The notes beneath the pieces are model-generated. The model saw only the letters and a program-made list of their open reading frames with translations, was not told the DNA's origin and made no database searches. Positions 37,751-45,892 of a stretch of 64,000 nucleotides of DNA are shown here, in pieces. A program made the position numbers and the translations under genes. Origin of the DNA: RPQJ01 sp046347155 (GTDB lineage Bacteria > Pseudomonadota > Gammaproteobacteria > Steroidobacterales > Steroidobacteraceae); contig JAXMGT010000001.1 in the NCBI GenBank assembly GCA_046347155.1, positions 1,426,001 through 1,490,000 of the forward strand, read 5' to 3'. The stretch's first letter is position 1; the number at the start of each line of letters is the position of its first letter.

Positions 37751-38656
37751 TTGGCGGAGCCGGGCCACGAGACCGAAGTTGCCGTACTGTTCGCCGACGT
37801 CGTCGGCAGCACGCGCCTGTACGAGGTGCTCGGCGACCTGAAGGCGCGCGACATGGTCGTGTCGTGCGTCGACCTCATGCGCGCCGCCACCGAGCGCAAC
37901 CGCGGTTCCGTGATCAAGACGATCGGCGACGAGATCCTGGCGATCTTCCCGACCGCGAACGACGCGGTGAACGCCGCCGGCGAGATGCAGCAGGACATCC
38001 GCGCACGACCGACGCTCGAGGTCCAGGGCCAGCACGTCGCGATCCGGATCGGCTGCCACTACGGTCCCGTGGTGCTCGAAAACCGCGACGTCTTCGGCTC
38101 GTCCGTGCACACGGCGAACCGGATGACGAGCCAGGCCAAGGCCGGGCAGATCATCCTGACCGCCGAGGCCGTGCGCCGGCTGTCGCCCGAGTGGCGCGCG
38201 GTCACGCGGCAGATCGACGTGACGCCCGTGCGCGGGCGCACCGAGGAGATGGAACTCTTCGAGGTGCTGTGGCAGCAGGAGGACGCGACGAGCATGCTGC
38301 CGTCGATCCAGCTCGACGCACGCACCGGGCACCGGCCGAAGCGCGTCCGGCTGCGGTACAAGGGCCGCGACTACCTGGTCGGCGAGGGCCGGAGCAGCCT
38401 GACGATGGGACGGGCCGAGGAGAACGACATCGTCGTCCAGGGTCCGTTGATCTCCCGCATCCACGCGCGCGTCGAGATCGCGCGGAACAAGGTGCTGCTG
38501 GTCGACCAGAGCACGAACGGTTCGTTCATCGTCGCGCCGGACGGCAAGGAGTCGTTCATCCGCCGCGATTCCTCGGCGCTCGAAGGGCAGGGGATGATCG
38601 GGCTCGGGAAGCTGCCGGACCTCGACGACGCGATCCGGTACCAGCTCGAGGATTGA
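37751..38656 (+). CDS. Class III nucleotide cyclase domain fused to FHA domain
   Basis: A 301-residue soluble protein. Residues ~8-170 are a class III adenylate/guanylate cyclase domain: LFADVVGSTRLYEVLGD (first metal Asp), KTIGDEILAIF (second metal Asp) and CHYGPVV. The transition-state segment reads SVHTANRM where VNxAxR is usual, so the Asn is His while the Arg is kept. Residues ~205-285 are a forkhead-associated domain (LTMGRAEENDIVV, SRIHARV, STNGSFI), which binds phosphothreonine. The protein may link Ser/Thr phosphorylation to cAMP or cGMP output, or be a catalytically weak sensor. The start is TTG after a strong purine run. Confidence 0.85.
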   Translation: MAEPGHETEVAVLFADVVGSTRLYEVLGDLKARDMVVSCVDLMRAATERNRGSVIKTIGDEILAIFPTANDAVNAAGEMQQDIRARPTLEVQGQHVAIRIGCHYGPVVLENRDVFGSSVHTANRMTSQAKAGQIILTAEAVRRLSPEWRAVTRQIDVTPVRGRTEEMELFEVLWQQEDATSMLPSIQLDARTGHRPKRVRLRYKGRDYLVGEGRSSLTMGRAEENDIVVQGPLISRIHARVEIARNKVLLVDQSTNGSFIVAPDGKESFIRRDSSALEGQGMIGLGKLPDLDDAIRYQLED

Positions 38657-38678
38657 GCGCGCCTGTACGTGCCTGACT

Positions 38679-38696
38679 GGGCTGGGCTGGGCTGGG
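38679..38696 (+). other. G-quadruplex motif downstream of the cyclase gene
   Basis: Four GGG tracts are separated by CT dinucleotides, the canonical G3N2 pattern. On the transcript it would lie 23 bases after the cyclase stop codon. The complementary CCCGACCCGACC run at 38899-38914 can pair with it instead, so the G4 competes with the outer stem of structured element A. Confidence 0.6.
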
Positions 38697-38915
38697 TCCG
38701 GTCAGGTGAGGTCTCCCGGCCGGACCCGGGTCTACCGCGCTTCGTGCGCCGGCCAGTCTGCGCCTGCCCGGCGCACGGCGTTCCCTTGCGCGAGCGGGAT
38801 CGCGGCGAAATTGAAACCGCGGTGTTTTTGCGTAAGTTGCGCCGCGATCCAGCGCTCGCGCTGCGGCGTCCGACACGGGCCCGACCGGGAGACCTCCCCC
38901 GACCCGACCCGACCA
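38691..38915 (+). repeat. Structured intergenic element, copy A
   Basis: A ~225-base stretch folds as a three-way junction. The outer stem pairs 38691-38731 with 38873-38914; its core GGTCTCCCGG/CCGGGAGACC is perfect. Hairpin 1 pairs 38744-38752 with 38768-38776 around a loop containing CTGCGC. Hairpin 2 pairs 38788-38807 with 38840-38861 around a 32-base loop. Copy B (39035-39241) is inverted and keeps the same helices with different sequences. It lies between the convergent cyclase and pckG genes and has no credible coding frame. Confidence 0.8.
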
Positions 38916-39034
38916 GGTCGGCCCCACCCACCCTCTCACCGTGCAATTCGAGCTCGTTCCGTACCGCTCGGCACGGCCCAGACCTCGCGATGCGCGAATG
39001 GCGACCGCGCTCCACGATGAGCCGACCGTCCGCG

Positions 39035-39241
39035 CCTTGCGAGGGGTTCTCCGGCCGGAGTCCGTGTCGGACGCCGCAGCGCGGGCGCAGGGACGCGGCG
39101 TCTGCGGCGCGTGATCCCCTCGGTTGAAACGTCGCCGCGTCCCCGCACGCGCAAGGGCACGCCGTGCTCGTGTCATGCGCAGCACGACACGAGCACGAAG
39201 CGCGGGAGACCCGGACTCGGGCCGGAGAGCCACTCGCAAGG
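39035..39241 (-). repeat. Structured intergenic element, copy B (inverted)
   Basis: On the minus strand this is a second copy of element A. The outer stem pairs 39035-39068 with 39208-39241 (about 30 of 34 positions). Hairpin 1 pairs GTGCTCGTGTC (39164-39174) with GACACGAGCAC (39186-39196), loop again with CTGCGC. Hairpin 2 pairs 39090-39100 with 39133-39143, loop exactly 32 bases as in A. The junction strands CCGCGCTTC, GGCGT-CCCTTGCGCG and CTGCGGCGTCCG are shared with A. The ~120 bases between the copies show no further feature. Confidence 0.8.
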
Positions 39242-39281
39242 CCAGCCACGCAAGGCCACCCTCAGGCGGCCGGCATGGCCC

Positions 39282-41024
39282 TCAGCCGAGCGCCTGCTTC
39301 ACGCGCCGCACTTCGTCGTGCAGCGCCGCCGGCGTACGGTCGCCGTATTCGCCGAGGTAGCGGCCGATGTCGTCGATCTCGCGGTGCCAGGCCGCCGGGT
39401 CCACGCTGAGCAGCTGGTCGAGCGTCGCGTCGGCGATGCCGAGTCCCGCGAGGTCGAGGTCCTGCTTGCGCGGCAGGTGGCCGATCGGCGTCTCGACGGC
39501 GCCGGCGCGGCCCTCGCAGCGGTCGATCACCCACGACAGCACGCGCAGGTTGTCGCCGAAGCCCGGCCACAGGAACTTGCCGTCCGGGCCCTGCCGGAAC
39601 CAGTTGACGTGGAAGACCTTCGGCAGGTGCTGCACGCGGTCCTGGAACGACAGCCAGTGCGCCCAGTAGTCGCCGAAGTTGTAGCCGCAGAACGGCTTCA
39701 TCGCCATCGAATCGCGACGTACGACGCCGACCTGTCCCACGGCCGCAGCCGTCGTCTCGGACGCCATGCCTGCGCCGACCATCACGCCGTGCGCCCAGTC
39801 GCGGGCCTCGTAGACGAGCGGGGCGACTTCGCGGCGTCGGCCGCCGAACAGGATCGCCGAGATCGGCACGCCTTCGGGATGCTCCATCAGGTGGTTGTAG
39901 GCGGGGTTCTGCTTCGCCGACACGGTGAAGCGCGAATTCGGGTGCGCGGCCGGGCCGTTCGCCTTGTCGTACGGGCGGCCCTGCCAGTCGAAGGCCGGCG
40001 TACCGGTCGTGCGGCCTTCCCACCACGGCTGGTTGTCGGCCGTGAGCGCCACGTTCGTGAAGATCGTGTCGTGGTGGATCATCTCGTAGGCGTTGCGGTT
40101 CGTCTTCGGGCTGGTGCCGGGTACGACGCCGAAGAAGCCGGCCTCCGGATTGATCGCGCGCAGCCGCCCGTCGCGGCCGACGTGCAGCCAGGCGATGTCC
40201 TCGCCGATCGTCCACACCTTCCAGCCCGGCATCGTGTCGGGCGGGATCAGCATGCCCAGGTTCGTCTTGCCGCAGGCCGACGGGAACGCGCCGGCGATGT
40301 AGTGCACTTCGCCGCGCGGGTTCTCGACGCCGACGATCAGCATGTGCTCGGCGAGCCAGCCTTCGTCGCGCGCCTGCCAGCTCGCGATCCGGAGGGCGTG
40401 GCACTTCTTGCCGAGCAGCGCGTTGCCGCCGTAGCCCGAGCCGATGCTCTTGATCGAGAGCTCCTCGGGGAAGTGCATGATGAACCGCTTGTCCGGATCG
40501 AGGTCGCCCACCGAGTGCAGGCCTTTCACGAACGTGCCATCACGCTCGATGCGCTCGAGGGCCGGCTTGCCCATACGGGTCATGATGCGCATGTTCAGCA
40601 CGACGTACGGGCTGTCGGTGATCTCGACGCCGCAGCGCGCGTAGGGCGAGGCGATCGGGCCCATGCAGTAGGGCACGACGTACATCGTGCGGCCCTTCAT
40701 GCAGCCGTCGAACAGCGCGTCGATCTTCGCGTGCGCCTCGGCCGGGGCCATCCAGTGGTTGTTCGGGCCGGCGTCGTCCTTCGACGCCGTGCAGATGAAC
40801 GTCAGGTGCTCGACGCGGGCGACGTCGGACGGGTGGGAGCGGTGCAGGTGGCAGTTCGGGAAGTTCGCCGGGTCGAGTTCGAGCAGGTCGCCGTTCGCCT
40901 TCATCTTCGCGACCAGTTCGTCGCGCTCCGTGTCGGACCCCGTGCACCAGTGGACGCGATCGGGACGGGTGAGCTTGGCGGTCTCAGCGACCCAGGCGCT
41001 GAGTGCGGCGTTTGTCGTGGTCAT
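39282..41024 (-). CDS. pckG: Phosphoenolpyruvate carboxykinase (GTP)
   Basis: A 580-residue GTP-dependent PEPCK: oxaloacetate + GTP gives PEP + CO2 + GDP, the first step of gluconeogenesis. FPSACGKTNLGML (~246-258) is the P loop with the reactive cysteine. RGGRR-type substrate loops and the GTP-family spacing are visible, e.g. HWMAPAEAHAKIDALFDGCM and GGNALLGKKCHAL. The length matches the GTP class (~600), not the ATP class (~530). GAGGA lies 9 bases before the ATG, and a -10 TATAAT is upstream at 41099. Confidence 0.96.
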   Translation of the reverse strand: MTTTNAALSAWVAETAKLTRPDRVHWCTGSDTERDELVAKMKANGDLLELDPANFPNCHLHRSHPSDVARVEHLTFICTASKDDAGPNNHWMAPAEAHAKIDALFDGCMKGRTMYVVPYCMGPIASPYARCGVEITDSPYVVLNMRIMTRMGKPALERIERDGTFVKGLHSVGDLDPDKRFIMHFPEELSIKSIGSGYGGNALLGKKCHALRIASWQARDEGWLAEHMLIVGVENPRGEVHYIAGAFPSACGKTNLGMLIPPDTMPGWKVWTIGEDIAWLHVGRDGRLRAINPEAGFFGVVPGTSPKTNRNAYEMIHHDTIFTNVALTADNQPWWEGRTTGTPAFDWQGRPYDKANGPAAHPNSRFTVSAKQNPAYNHLMEHPEGVPISAILFGGRRREVAPLVYEARDWAHGVMVGAGMASETTAAAVGQVGVVRRDSMAMKPFCGYNFGDYWAHWLSFQDRVQHLPKVFHVNWFRQGPDGKFLWPGFGDNLRVLSWVIDRCEGRAGAVETPIGHLPRKQDLDLAGLGIADATLDQLLSVDPAAWHREIDDIGRYLGEYGDRTPAALHDEVRRVKQALG

Positions 41025-41098
41025 CGAGCGCTGTCCTCTTCGCCGGTCGCCGCTCAGACAGCCGCTGCCCGGGGAACTGTTTTGAAATCGATTGCGGG

Positions 41099-41104
41099 AT
41101 TATA
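41099..41104 (-). promoter_or_regulatory. -10 box candidate for pckG
   Basis: On the minus strand the hexamer is TATAAT, 75 bases before the pckG ATG. The -35 region is weak, so an activator may be needed. Confidence 0.4.
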
Positions 41105-41168
41105 ACCTCCACGGCCCGGAATGCCGCAGTCCCGTTGCACCGCAGCGCGACGCAACCCGATGAAAAGG

Positions 41169-41197
41169 CAAAAAAAAGCGCCCTCCGAAGAGGGCGC
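41169..41197 (-). terminator. Intrinsic terminator of the phasin gene
   Basis: On the minus strand GCGCCCTC-TTCG-GAGGGCGC is a perfect 8-bp stem with a UUCG tetraloop followed by eight Ts. It lies 42 bases after the phasin stop codon. Confidence 0.95.
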
Positions 41198-41239
41198 AAT
41201 CAGGGGGAGATCGTTGAAAAACTGGTGGCGTCGGGAGGC

Positions 41240-41773
41240 TCAGGCCGCCTTGCGGGCGCGGGTCGTCTTGCGGACGACGCGCTTGCCCTTGGCGCGAACG
41301 GTCTTCGCGGCCGGGGCCTTCTCCTCGGTCGTCTCGACGAACCGCTCGTAGGCGTGCGTCGCGACACCCTTCAGGTCACGGCCGGCGACCTTGATGATCT
41401 CGACGGCGCGCTGGGCGTCCTCGACGATCCGGCCGCGGGTGGCCTCGGCCAGCTCGATCTGCTCGCGCACGAGCGAGGCGAGGTTCTCGGCCTTCGCGGC
41501 GCGCTCGAGGCGCACGGCGACGTCGGTCAGCGCGGAGGTCAGCACGTCCGACTGCAGCTCGATCAGGCTGGCGACGGCGGTCTGCGACACGCTGGTCACC
41601 TTCACGCCCGAGCGCGCAACGACGCGCACCGGCGACTTCAGGGCCTTCAGGTTGTCGGCGCCGCCGGCCACCGCTTCGCGGACGGTCTCGACGGACTCCT
41701 TGCGGATCTTCTCGACCTGGTTGGTCAGGGCGGAGGCCTTGTCGGTCACGAATTCCTGGATCTGCTCGATCAT
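41240..41773 (-). CDS. Phasin family protein
   Basis: A 177-residue small helical protein. The N-terminal ~115 residues are amphipathic helix (IEQIQEFVTDKASALTNQVE and onward) with the phasin layout; the C-terminal tail (~150-177) is a Lys/Arg/Ala-rich stretch like those that bind DNA or polyphosphate. Phasins coat polyhydroxyalkanoate granules. No PHA synthase is in the window, so granule association is inferred from the family. AAGGAG is 8 bases before the ATG, and a strong terminator ends the monocistronic unit. Confidence 0.85.
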   Translation of the reverse strand: MIEQIQEFVTDKASALTNQVEKIRKESVETVREAVAGGADNLKALKSPVRVVARSGVKVTSVSQTAVASLIELQSDVLTSALTDVAVRLERAAKAENLASLVREQIELAEATRGRIVEDAQRAVEIIKVAGRDLKGVATHAYERFVETTEEKAPAAKTVRAKGKRVVRKTTRARKAA

Positions 41774-41820
41774 TGCCTGACTCCTTGTGTGTTGGCGTGC
41801 GGCGCGTTCGGCTGCTGCGT

Positions 41821-41836
41821 TGCAGCAATTGTTGCA
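41821..41836. promoter_or_regulatory. Palindromic operator candidate upstream of the phasin gene
   Basis: TGCAGCAATTGTTGCA is a 16-base palindrome with one mismatched pair, centred on CAATTG, 48 bases before the phasin ATG. TGC-rich palindromes are bound by PhaR-type repressors ahead of phasin genes in other bacteria. Which protein binds here is unknown. Confidence 0.45.
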
Positions 41837-41942
41837 GTGCACAATACCGACCCGACCCCCGAATGTCAAATGGGGCAAGTGCGGAGTCCGGCCGGGCCCC
41901 CGGCTTGCCACCCGGAGCCGGCTCCCGCAGAGTCCCGGCCGC

Positions 41943-42461
41943 ATGCCCCACCGCGCCAGAACCACGATCCTGACGGCGGCCCGCGCGGGCGGGGCCGGCC
42001 TCGTCGCCGGGCTGCTGGCCGCTGCGCCGGCGCTCCCGGCCGGTGACGATCGCGAGGCCGCGGCCGTGACGGTGACCGGCAGCGGACCGCTGGTCGCGAA
42101 GATCGAGGTCGAGCGCCTGGAGCGGGAGACCCTGGACGGCGGTGCGACGGTCCGCGAGTTCGTCGACGCACGGCGGCTCGAGGTCGGCGAGCAGATCTAC
42201 TACACGATCCGTGTCACGAACCCGGGCCGTGTGGCGGTCAAGGACCTCGTCGTCACGAAGCGGCTGCCGTACGGCGTCGAGTACGTGCCGGGCTCGGCGG
42301 TCGGGCCGGATTGCCGGGTCGACGTCTCGGCGGACGGGGGGCGGCACTACGCGCCCGCCCGGCGCGGCACGAGTGCATACACGCACGTGCGCTGGACGTG
42401 CTCCGGTGCGCTGGCGCCGGGCGCCACGTCGCTCCTGCGTTTCCGCGCGATCTTCCGCTGA
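41943..42461 (+). CDS. Exported DUF11-type (repeat domain) protein
   Basis: A 172-residue exported protein. Residues 1-~32 look like a signal peptide (GLVAGLLAAAPALPA). The remainder contains one DUF11-like beta-sandwich: YYTIRVTNPGRVAVKDLVVTK and the following LPYGVEYVPGS are typical of that domain, which is found in surface proteins. It starts divergently from the phasin gene, and its stop is followed after two bases by the helicase gene. I do not recognise a specific function. Confidence 0.75.
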   Translation: MPHRARTTILTAARAGGAGLVAGLLAAAPALPAGDDREAAAVTVTGSGPLVAKIEVERLERETLDGGATVREFVDARRLEVGEQIYYTIRVTNPGRVAVKDLVVTKRLPYGVEYVPGSAVGPDCRVDVSADGGRHYAPARRGTSAYTHVRWTCSGALAPGATSLLRFRAIFR

Positions 42462-42463
42462 CG

Positions 42464-44407
42464 ATGCACGACGATCTCGAGACCATCTTCGGCCCCGACG
42501 GGCCGCTCGCGACGGCGCTGCCGGGTTACGGCGTGCGCGACGGGCAGCTCGCGATGGCGCGCGACGTCGCGGCGGCGATGGCGGCGCGCGAGACACTCGT
42601 GGTCGAGGCGGGTACCGGCACCGGCAAGACCTACGCCTACCTGGTCCCGGCGCTGGCGTCGGGCCGTCGGGTCATCATCTCGACCGGGACTCGCGCGTTG
42701 CAGGACCAGCTTTACCACCGCGACCTGCCCGCCGTGTGCCGCGCGCTCGGCCGTCCGGTGCGTGTCGCACTGCTCAAGGGCCGGGCGAATTACCTGTGCC
42801 GGCACCGGCTCGACCTCGCCGAGCAGCAGGCCTACGCGCGCGGCGTGCGCCGCGAGGTCGCGGTGGCGCTGCCCGCGGTTCGCGCCTGGTCGCACACGAC
42901 GCAACGCGGCGACGTCGCGGAACTCGCGCGACTCGGCGAGCAGGACCCGGTGTGGCCCTGGGTGACCTCGACCCGCGAGAACTGCATCGGCACCGAGTGC
43001 CCGAAGTTCGACGACTGCTTCGTGCTCGCCGCGAGACGCGAGGCGCAGGCAGCCGACATCGTCGTCGTGAATCACCACCTGCTGATGGCGGACCTCGTGC
43101 TCAAGGACGAGGGGTTCGGCGACCTGCTGCCCGGTGCGGACGCGATCGTGATCGACGAGGCCCACCAGTTGCCCGACGTGGCGGCGCAGTTCCTCGGCCA
43201 CAGCGTCGGGACACGGCAATTGTCGGCACTCGCGCGCGACCTCTCGGGCGAATTGCTGCTTGCCCAGCAGATGGGTGGCGGCGTGGACGCGGCCATCTCG
43301 GGTCTCGAGGCGCAGGTCGCAGAGGTCGTTGCGGCCGGCGGCGGTGCGGACGCACGCCTCGAGCAGTCGCAGTGGCCCGAGCGGCTGGTCGAGGCCGTTG
43401 GCGCGCTCGCCGCCCGTACGCGCGCACTGGCCGAGGCGATTGCGCCGCTCGCCGGAGACGGTCAGGGCGCTTTCGCCCGGATCCGCGAGCGGCTCGAGGA
43501 CGGGGCGACCCGGCTCGACTCGTTCACTGCGGAGGACGCGCCGCGCGGCGTGCGCTGGGCCGAGACGAGTGCGCGCGGCGTGAGTTGCCACTACGCGCCG
43601 GTGGACGTCGCCTCCCAGCTCGCGGCGCTGATGGCCGCGCAGTCCTGCGCGTGGATCCTGACCTCGGCCACGCTCGCGGTCGGCGAGGACTTCTCGCACT
43701 ACCAGCGACGCTCGGGGCTCGCCGAGGCTCGCTGCGTGCGCTACGAGAGCCCGTTCGACTTCGCAATGCAGGCGCTCCTGTACCTGCCGCGCGGGCTCGG
43801 CGACCCGGGTTCGCCGGGCCACACCCGCAGCGTGATCGAGGCCGCGTTGCCGGTGCTCGAGGCGAGCGGTGGCCGGGCGTTCCTGCTATTCACGAGCCAC
43901 CGCGCCCTGCGCGAGGGTGCAGAGGTGCTCCGGCAGGCATGGGGCCCTGCGCCGCCGGTGCCGGTGCTCGTCCAGGGAGACGGTTCGCGCGACCAGCTGC
44001 TGCGACGGTTCCGCGAGGCCGGCAATGCGGTGCTGCTCGGCACGGGCAGTTTCTGGGAGGGCGTCGACGTGAAGGGCAGTGCGTTGTCGGTCGTCGTGAT
44101 CGACAAGCTGCCGTTCGCCGTGCCGGACGACCCGCAACTCAAGGCGCGACTCGAGGCGATCCGCACGCGCGGCGGCAACCCGTTCTTCGAGGAGCAGGTC
44201 CCGCAGGCCGTGATCTCGTTGAAGCAGGGCGCCGGTCGCCTGATCCGCGACGAGGGCGACTTCGGCGTCGTGATGATCTGCGACCCGCGGCTCGTGACCA
44301 AGGGGTACGGCCGCGCGTTCGTCACGAGCCTCCCGCCGATGAAGCGCACCCGCGAGCTCGGCGAGGTCACGCGGTTCCTGCGCGACCGGCTCGGTGGAAA
44401 CGCATAG
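42464..44407 (+). CDS. ATP-dependent DNA helicase, YoaA/DinG family (XPD-like)
   Basis: A 647-residue superfamily-2 helicase. Walker A is EAGTGTGKTYAYL (~48-60), the DEAH box is VIDEAHQL (~228-235), and motif VI is QGAGRLIRDEGDFG. Four cysteines for an iron-sulfur cluster lie in NYLCRHRLD and ENCIGTECPKFDDC. Such enzymes unwind 5'-3' at damaged forks; YoaA rather than DinG is favoured by length. It is the second gene of a DUF11-yoaA-tsaB run, the usual yoaA-tsaB neighbourhood in Gammaproteobacteria. Confidence 0.9.
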   Translation: MHDDLETIFGPDGPLATALPGYGVRDGQLAMARDVAAAMAARETLVVEAGTGTGKTYAYLVPALASGRRVIISTGTRALQDQLYHRDLPAVCRALGRPVRVALLKGRANYLCRHRLDLAEQQAYARGVRREVAVALPAVRAWSHTTQRGDVAELARLGEQDPVWPWVTSTRENCIGTECPKFDDCFVLAARREAQAADIVVVNHHLLMADLVLKDEGFGDLLPGADAIVIDEAHQLPDVAAQFLGHSVGTRQLSALARDLSGELLLAQQMGGGVDAAISGLEAQVAEVVAAGGGADARLEQSQWPERLVEAVGALAARTRALAEAIAPLAGDGQGAFARIRERLEDGATRLDSFTAEDAPRGVRWAETSARGVSCHYAPVDVASQLAALMAAQSCAWILTSATLAVGEDFSHYQRRSGLAEARCVRYESPFDFAMQALLYLPRGLGDPGSPGHTRSVIEAALPVLEASGGRAFLLFTSHRALREGAEVLRQAWGPAPPVPVLVQGDGSRDQLLRRFREAGNAVLLGTGSFWEGVDVKGSALSVVVIDKLPFAVPDDPQLKARLEAIRTRGGNPFFEEQVPQAVISLKQGAGRLIRDEGDFGVVMICDPRLVTKGYGRAFVTSLPPMKRTRELGEVTRFLRDRLGGNA

Positions 44408-44442
44408 ACTGCCGGTTGCCCGAACGGACAACCGGCCGCCGC

Positions 44443-45138
44443 ATGCGCCTGCTCGCCCTCGACACCTCGACCGAAGCCTGCTCCGTCGCGCTCGCCGTCG
44501 ACGGCCGCGTGCATTCTCGCTTCGAGCTCACCGAGCGCAGTCACGCAGAGCTCGTGCTGCCGATGGTCGATGCGGTGCTCGCGGAGGCCGGTGCCGCGCT
44601 CGCCTCGCTCGACGCGATCGCGTTCGGCCGGGGTCCGGGCGGCTTCACCGGCGTGCGCATCGCGGCGGGTGTCGCGCAGGGGCTGGCCTACGGTGGCGGC
44701 CTCAGGGTCCTGCCCGTGTCGAGTCTTGCGGCCGTTGCGGAACAGGTGCTGCGGCCGGTCGGCGACCGAGCGGTCGCCTGCAACGACGCGCGGATGGGCG
44801 AGGTCTACTGGGCCGTCTTCGAGCGCGCCGCGGACGGCGGGCTCGTCGCCGTGACGACGGAGCGCGTGTCGGTGCCGTCGGTGGTCGATGCGTCGACCGT
44901 CGGGGCAGGCCACGCCGCCGGCAACGGCCTCGCAGCGCACCCGGCGCTGCGCGAACGGCTGGTCGCCGGCGGTATCGCCGTCGCGGACGGGGTCTATCCG
45001 AGGGCGGAGGCGGTGCTCGCGATCGCAGCGCGGGACTGGGCGGCGGGCCGCAGCGTCGCGCCGGTCGATGCGGTGCCCGTCTACGTGCGCGACGACGTCG
45101 CGCGTCCGCCGGGTGGCACCGTCATCGGAATGTCATAA
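44443..45138 (+). CDS. tsaB: tRNA threonylcarbamoyladenosine biosynthesis protein TsaB
   Basis: A 231-residue ASKHA-fold scaffold protein for the TsaBDE complex that makes t6A37 in ANN-decoding tRNAs. LALDTSTEACSVAL at the N-terminus, RSHAELVLPMVDAVL and FGRGPGGFTGVRIA are diagnostic. The length is normal. It follows the helicase gene by 35 bases. Its last codons contain the PhoB-box-like direct repeat that serves the phoBR operon. Confidence 0.95.
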   Translation: MRLLALDTSTEACSVALAVDGRVHSRFELTERSHAELVLPMVDAVLAEAGAALASLDAIAFGRGPGGFTGVRIAAGVAQGLAYGGGLRVLPVSSLAAVAEQVLRPVGDRAVACNDARMGEVYWAVFERAADGGLVAVTTERVSVPSVVDASTVGAGHAAGNGLAAHPALRERLVAGGIAVADGVYPRAEAVLAIAARDWAAGRSVAPVDAVPVYVRDDVARPPGGTVIGMS

Positions 45139-45152
45139 TTCGAGTCTGTAAT
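45119..45152 (+). promoter_or_regulatory. Pho box and -10 of the phoBR operon
   Basis: CCGTCAT-CGGA-ATGTCAT (45119-45136) is a pair of 7-base PhoB half sites with the 11-bp period. TGTAAT (45147-45152) lies 10 bases downstream, where the -10 of Pho promoters sits, and matches TATAAT at 5 of 6. The box overlaps the end of tsaB. This predicts autoregulation of phoB. Confidence 0.8.
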
Positions 45153-45184
45153 CCGCCCACCCGGCAGGAACCCCCGGACGCGAG

Positions 45185-45880
45185 ATGACGGCCAAGCAGA
45201 TCCTCGTGGTCGAAGACGAAAAGCCCATCCGGGACATGATCGCCTTCGGCCTGCGCCGCGCCGGCTTCGAGGTGCGCGAAGCCGAGGACGTCGCGGCGGC
45301 CCGCGCAGGGATCGCCGACCGCCGGCCAGACCTGCTGCTCGTCGACTGGATGCTGCCGGACCACAGTGGTGTCGAGCTGACCCGCGCGATCCGCCGCGAC
45401 CGTGCGACCGAGGACCTCCCGGTGATCATGCTGACGGCCCGGGCGGCCGAGCAGGACAAGGTCACCGGGCTCGAGGTCGGCGCGGATGACTACCTCACGA
45501 AGCCGTTCAGCACCCGCGAACTCGTCGCGCGGATCCATGCGGTGCTGCGGCGGACCGCGCCGGAGGGCGCCGGCGGCACGCTCGAGGCGGGGCCGCTCGC
45601 GATCGACACGAACGGCCACCGCGTCACCGCGAACGGCGAGACCGTCGCGCTCGGCCCGACCGAGTACCGGCTCCTCAAGTTCTTCATGGAAAACCCGGAC
45701 CGCGTGTACGCGCGCGGGCAGGTGCTCGACCGCGTCTGGGGTGGCTCGGTGTACATCGAGGAACGCACCGTCGACGTGCACGTGCGGCGCCTGCGCAAGG
45801 CGCTCGAGCCCGTGGGGTGTGACTGGATGGTCCAGACGGTCCGGGGGTCGGGCTACCGGTTCTCGGCGCGGCCCGAGTAA
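45185..45880 (+). CDS. phoB: Phosphate regulon response regulator PhoB
   Basis: A 231-residue OmpR-class regulator. The receiver domain has EDEKPIRDMI, LLLVDWMLPDHSG (phosphorylated Asp) and DYLTKPFSTREL. The winged-helix effector (~130-230) has LGPTEYRLLKFFMENP and EERTVDVHVRRLRKAL, the recognition helix that reads CTGTCAT half sites. It activates Pho genes when phosphate is scarce. It is followed after 12 bases by phoR, and preceded by a Pho box. Confidence 0.97.
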   Translation: MTAKQILVVEDEKPIRDMIAFGLRRAGFEVREAEDVAAARAGIADRRPDLLLVDWMLPDHSGVELTRAIRRDRATEDLPVIMLTARAAEQDKVTGLEVGADDYLTKPFSTRELVARIHAVLRRTAPEGAGGTLEAGPLAIDTNGHRVTANGETVALGPTEYRLLKFFMENPDRVYARGQVLDRVWGGSVYIEERTVDVHVRRLRKALEPVGCDWMVQTVRGSGYRFSARPE

Positions 45881-45892
45881 CCGGGCCCCGCG

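Noticed and set aside
38371..39249. A 292-residue antisense frame spanning the structured elements
   Set aside because: It is low-complexity Arg/Ser/Ala/Gly, changes character at the repeat borders, and the inverted copies change by compensating pairs rather than by synonymous changes, so it is not a gene.
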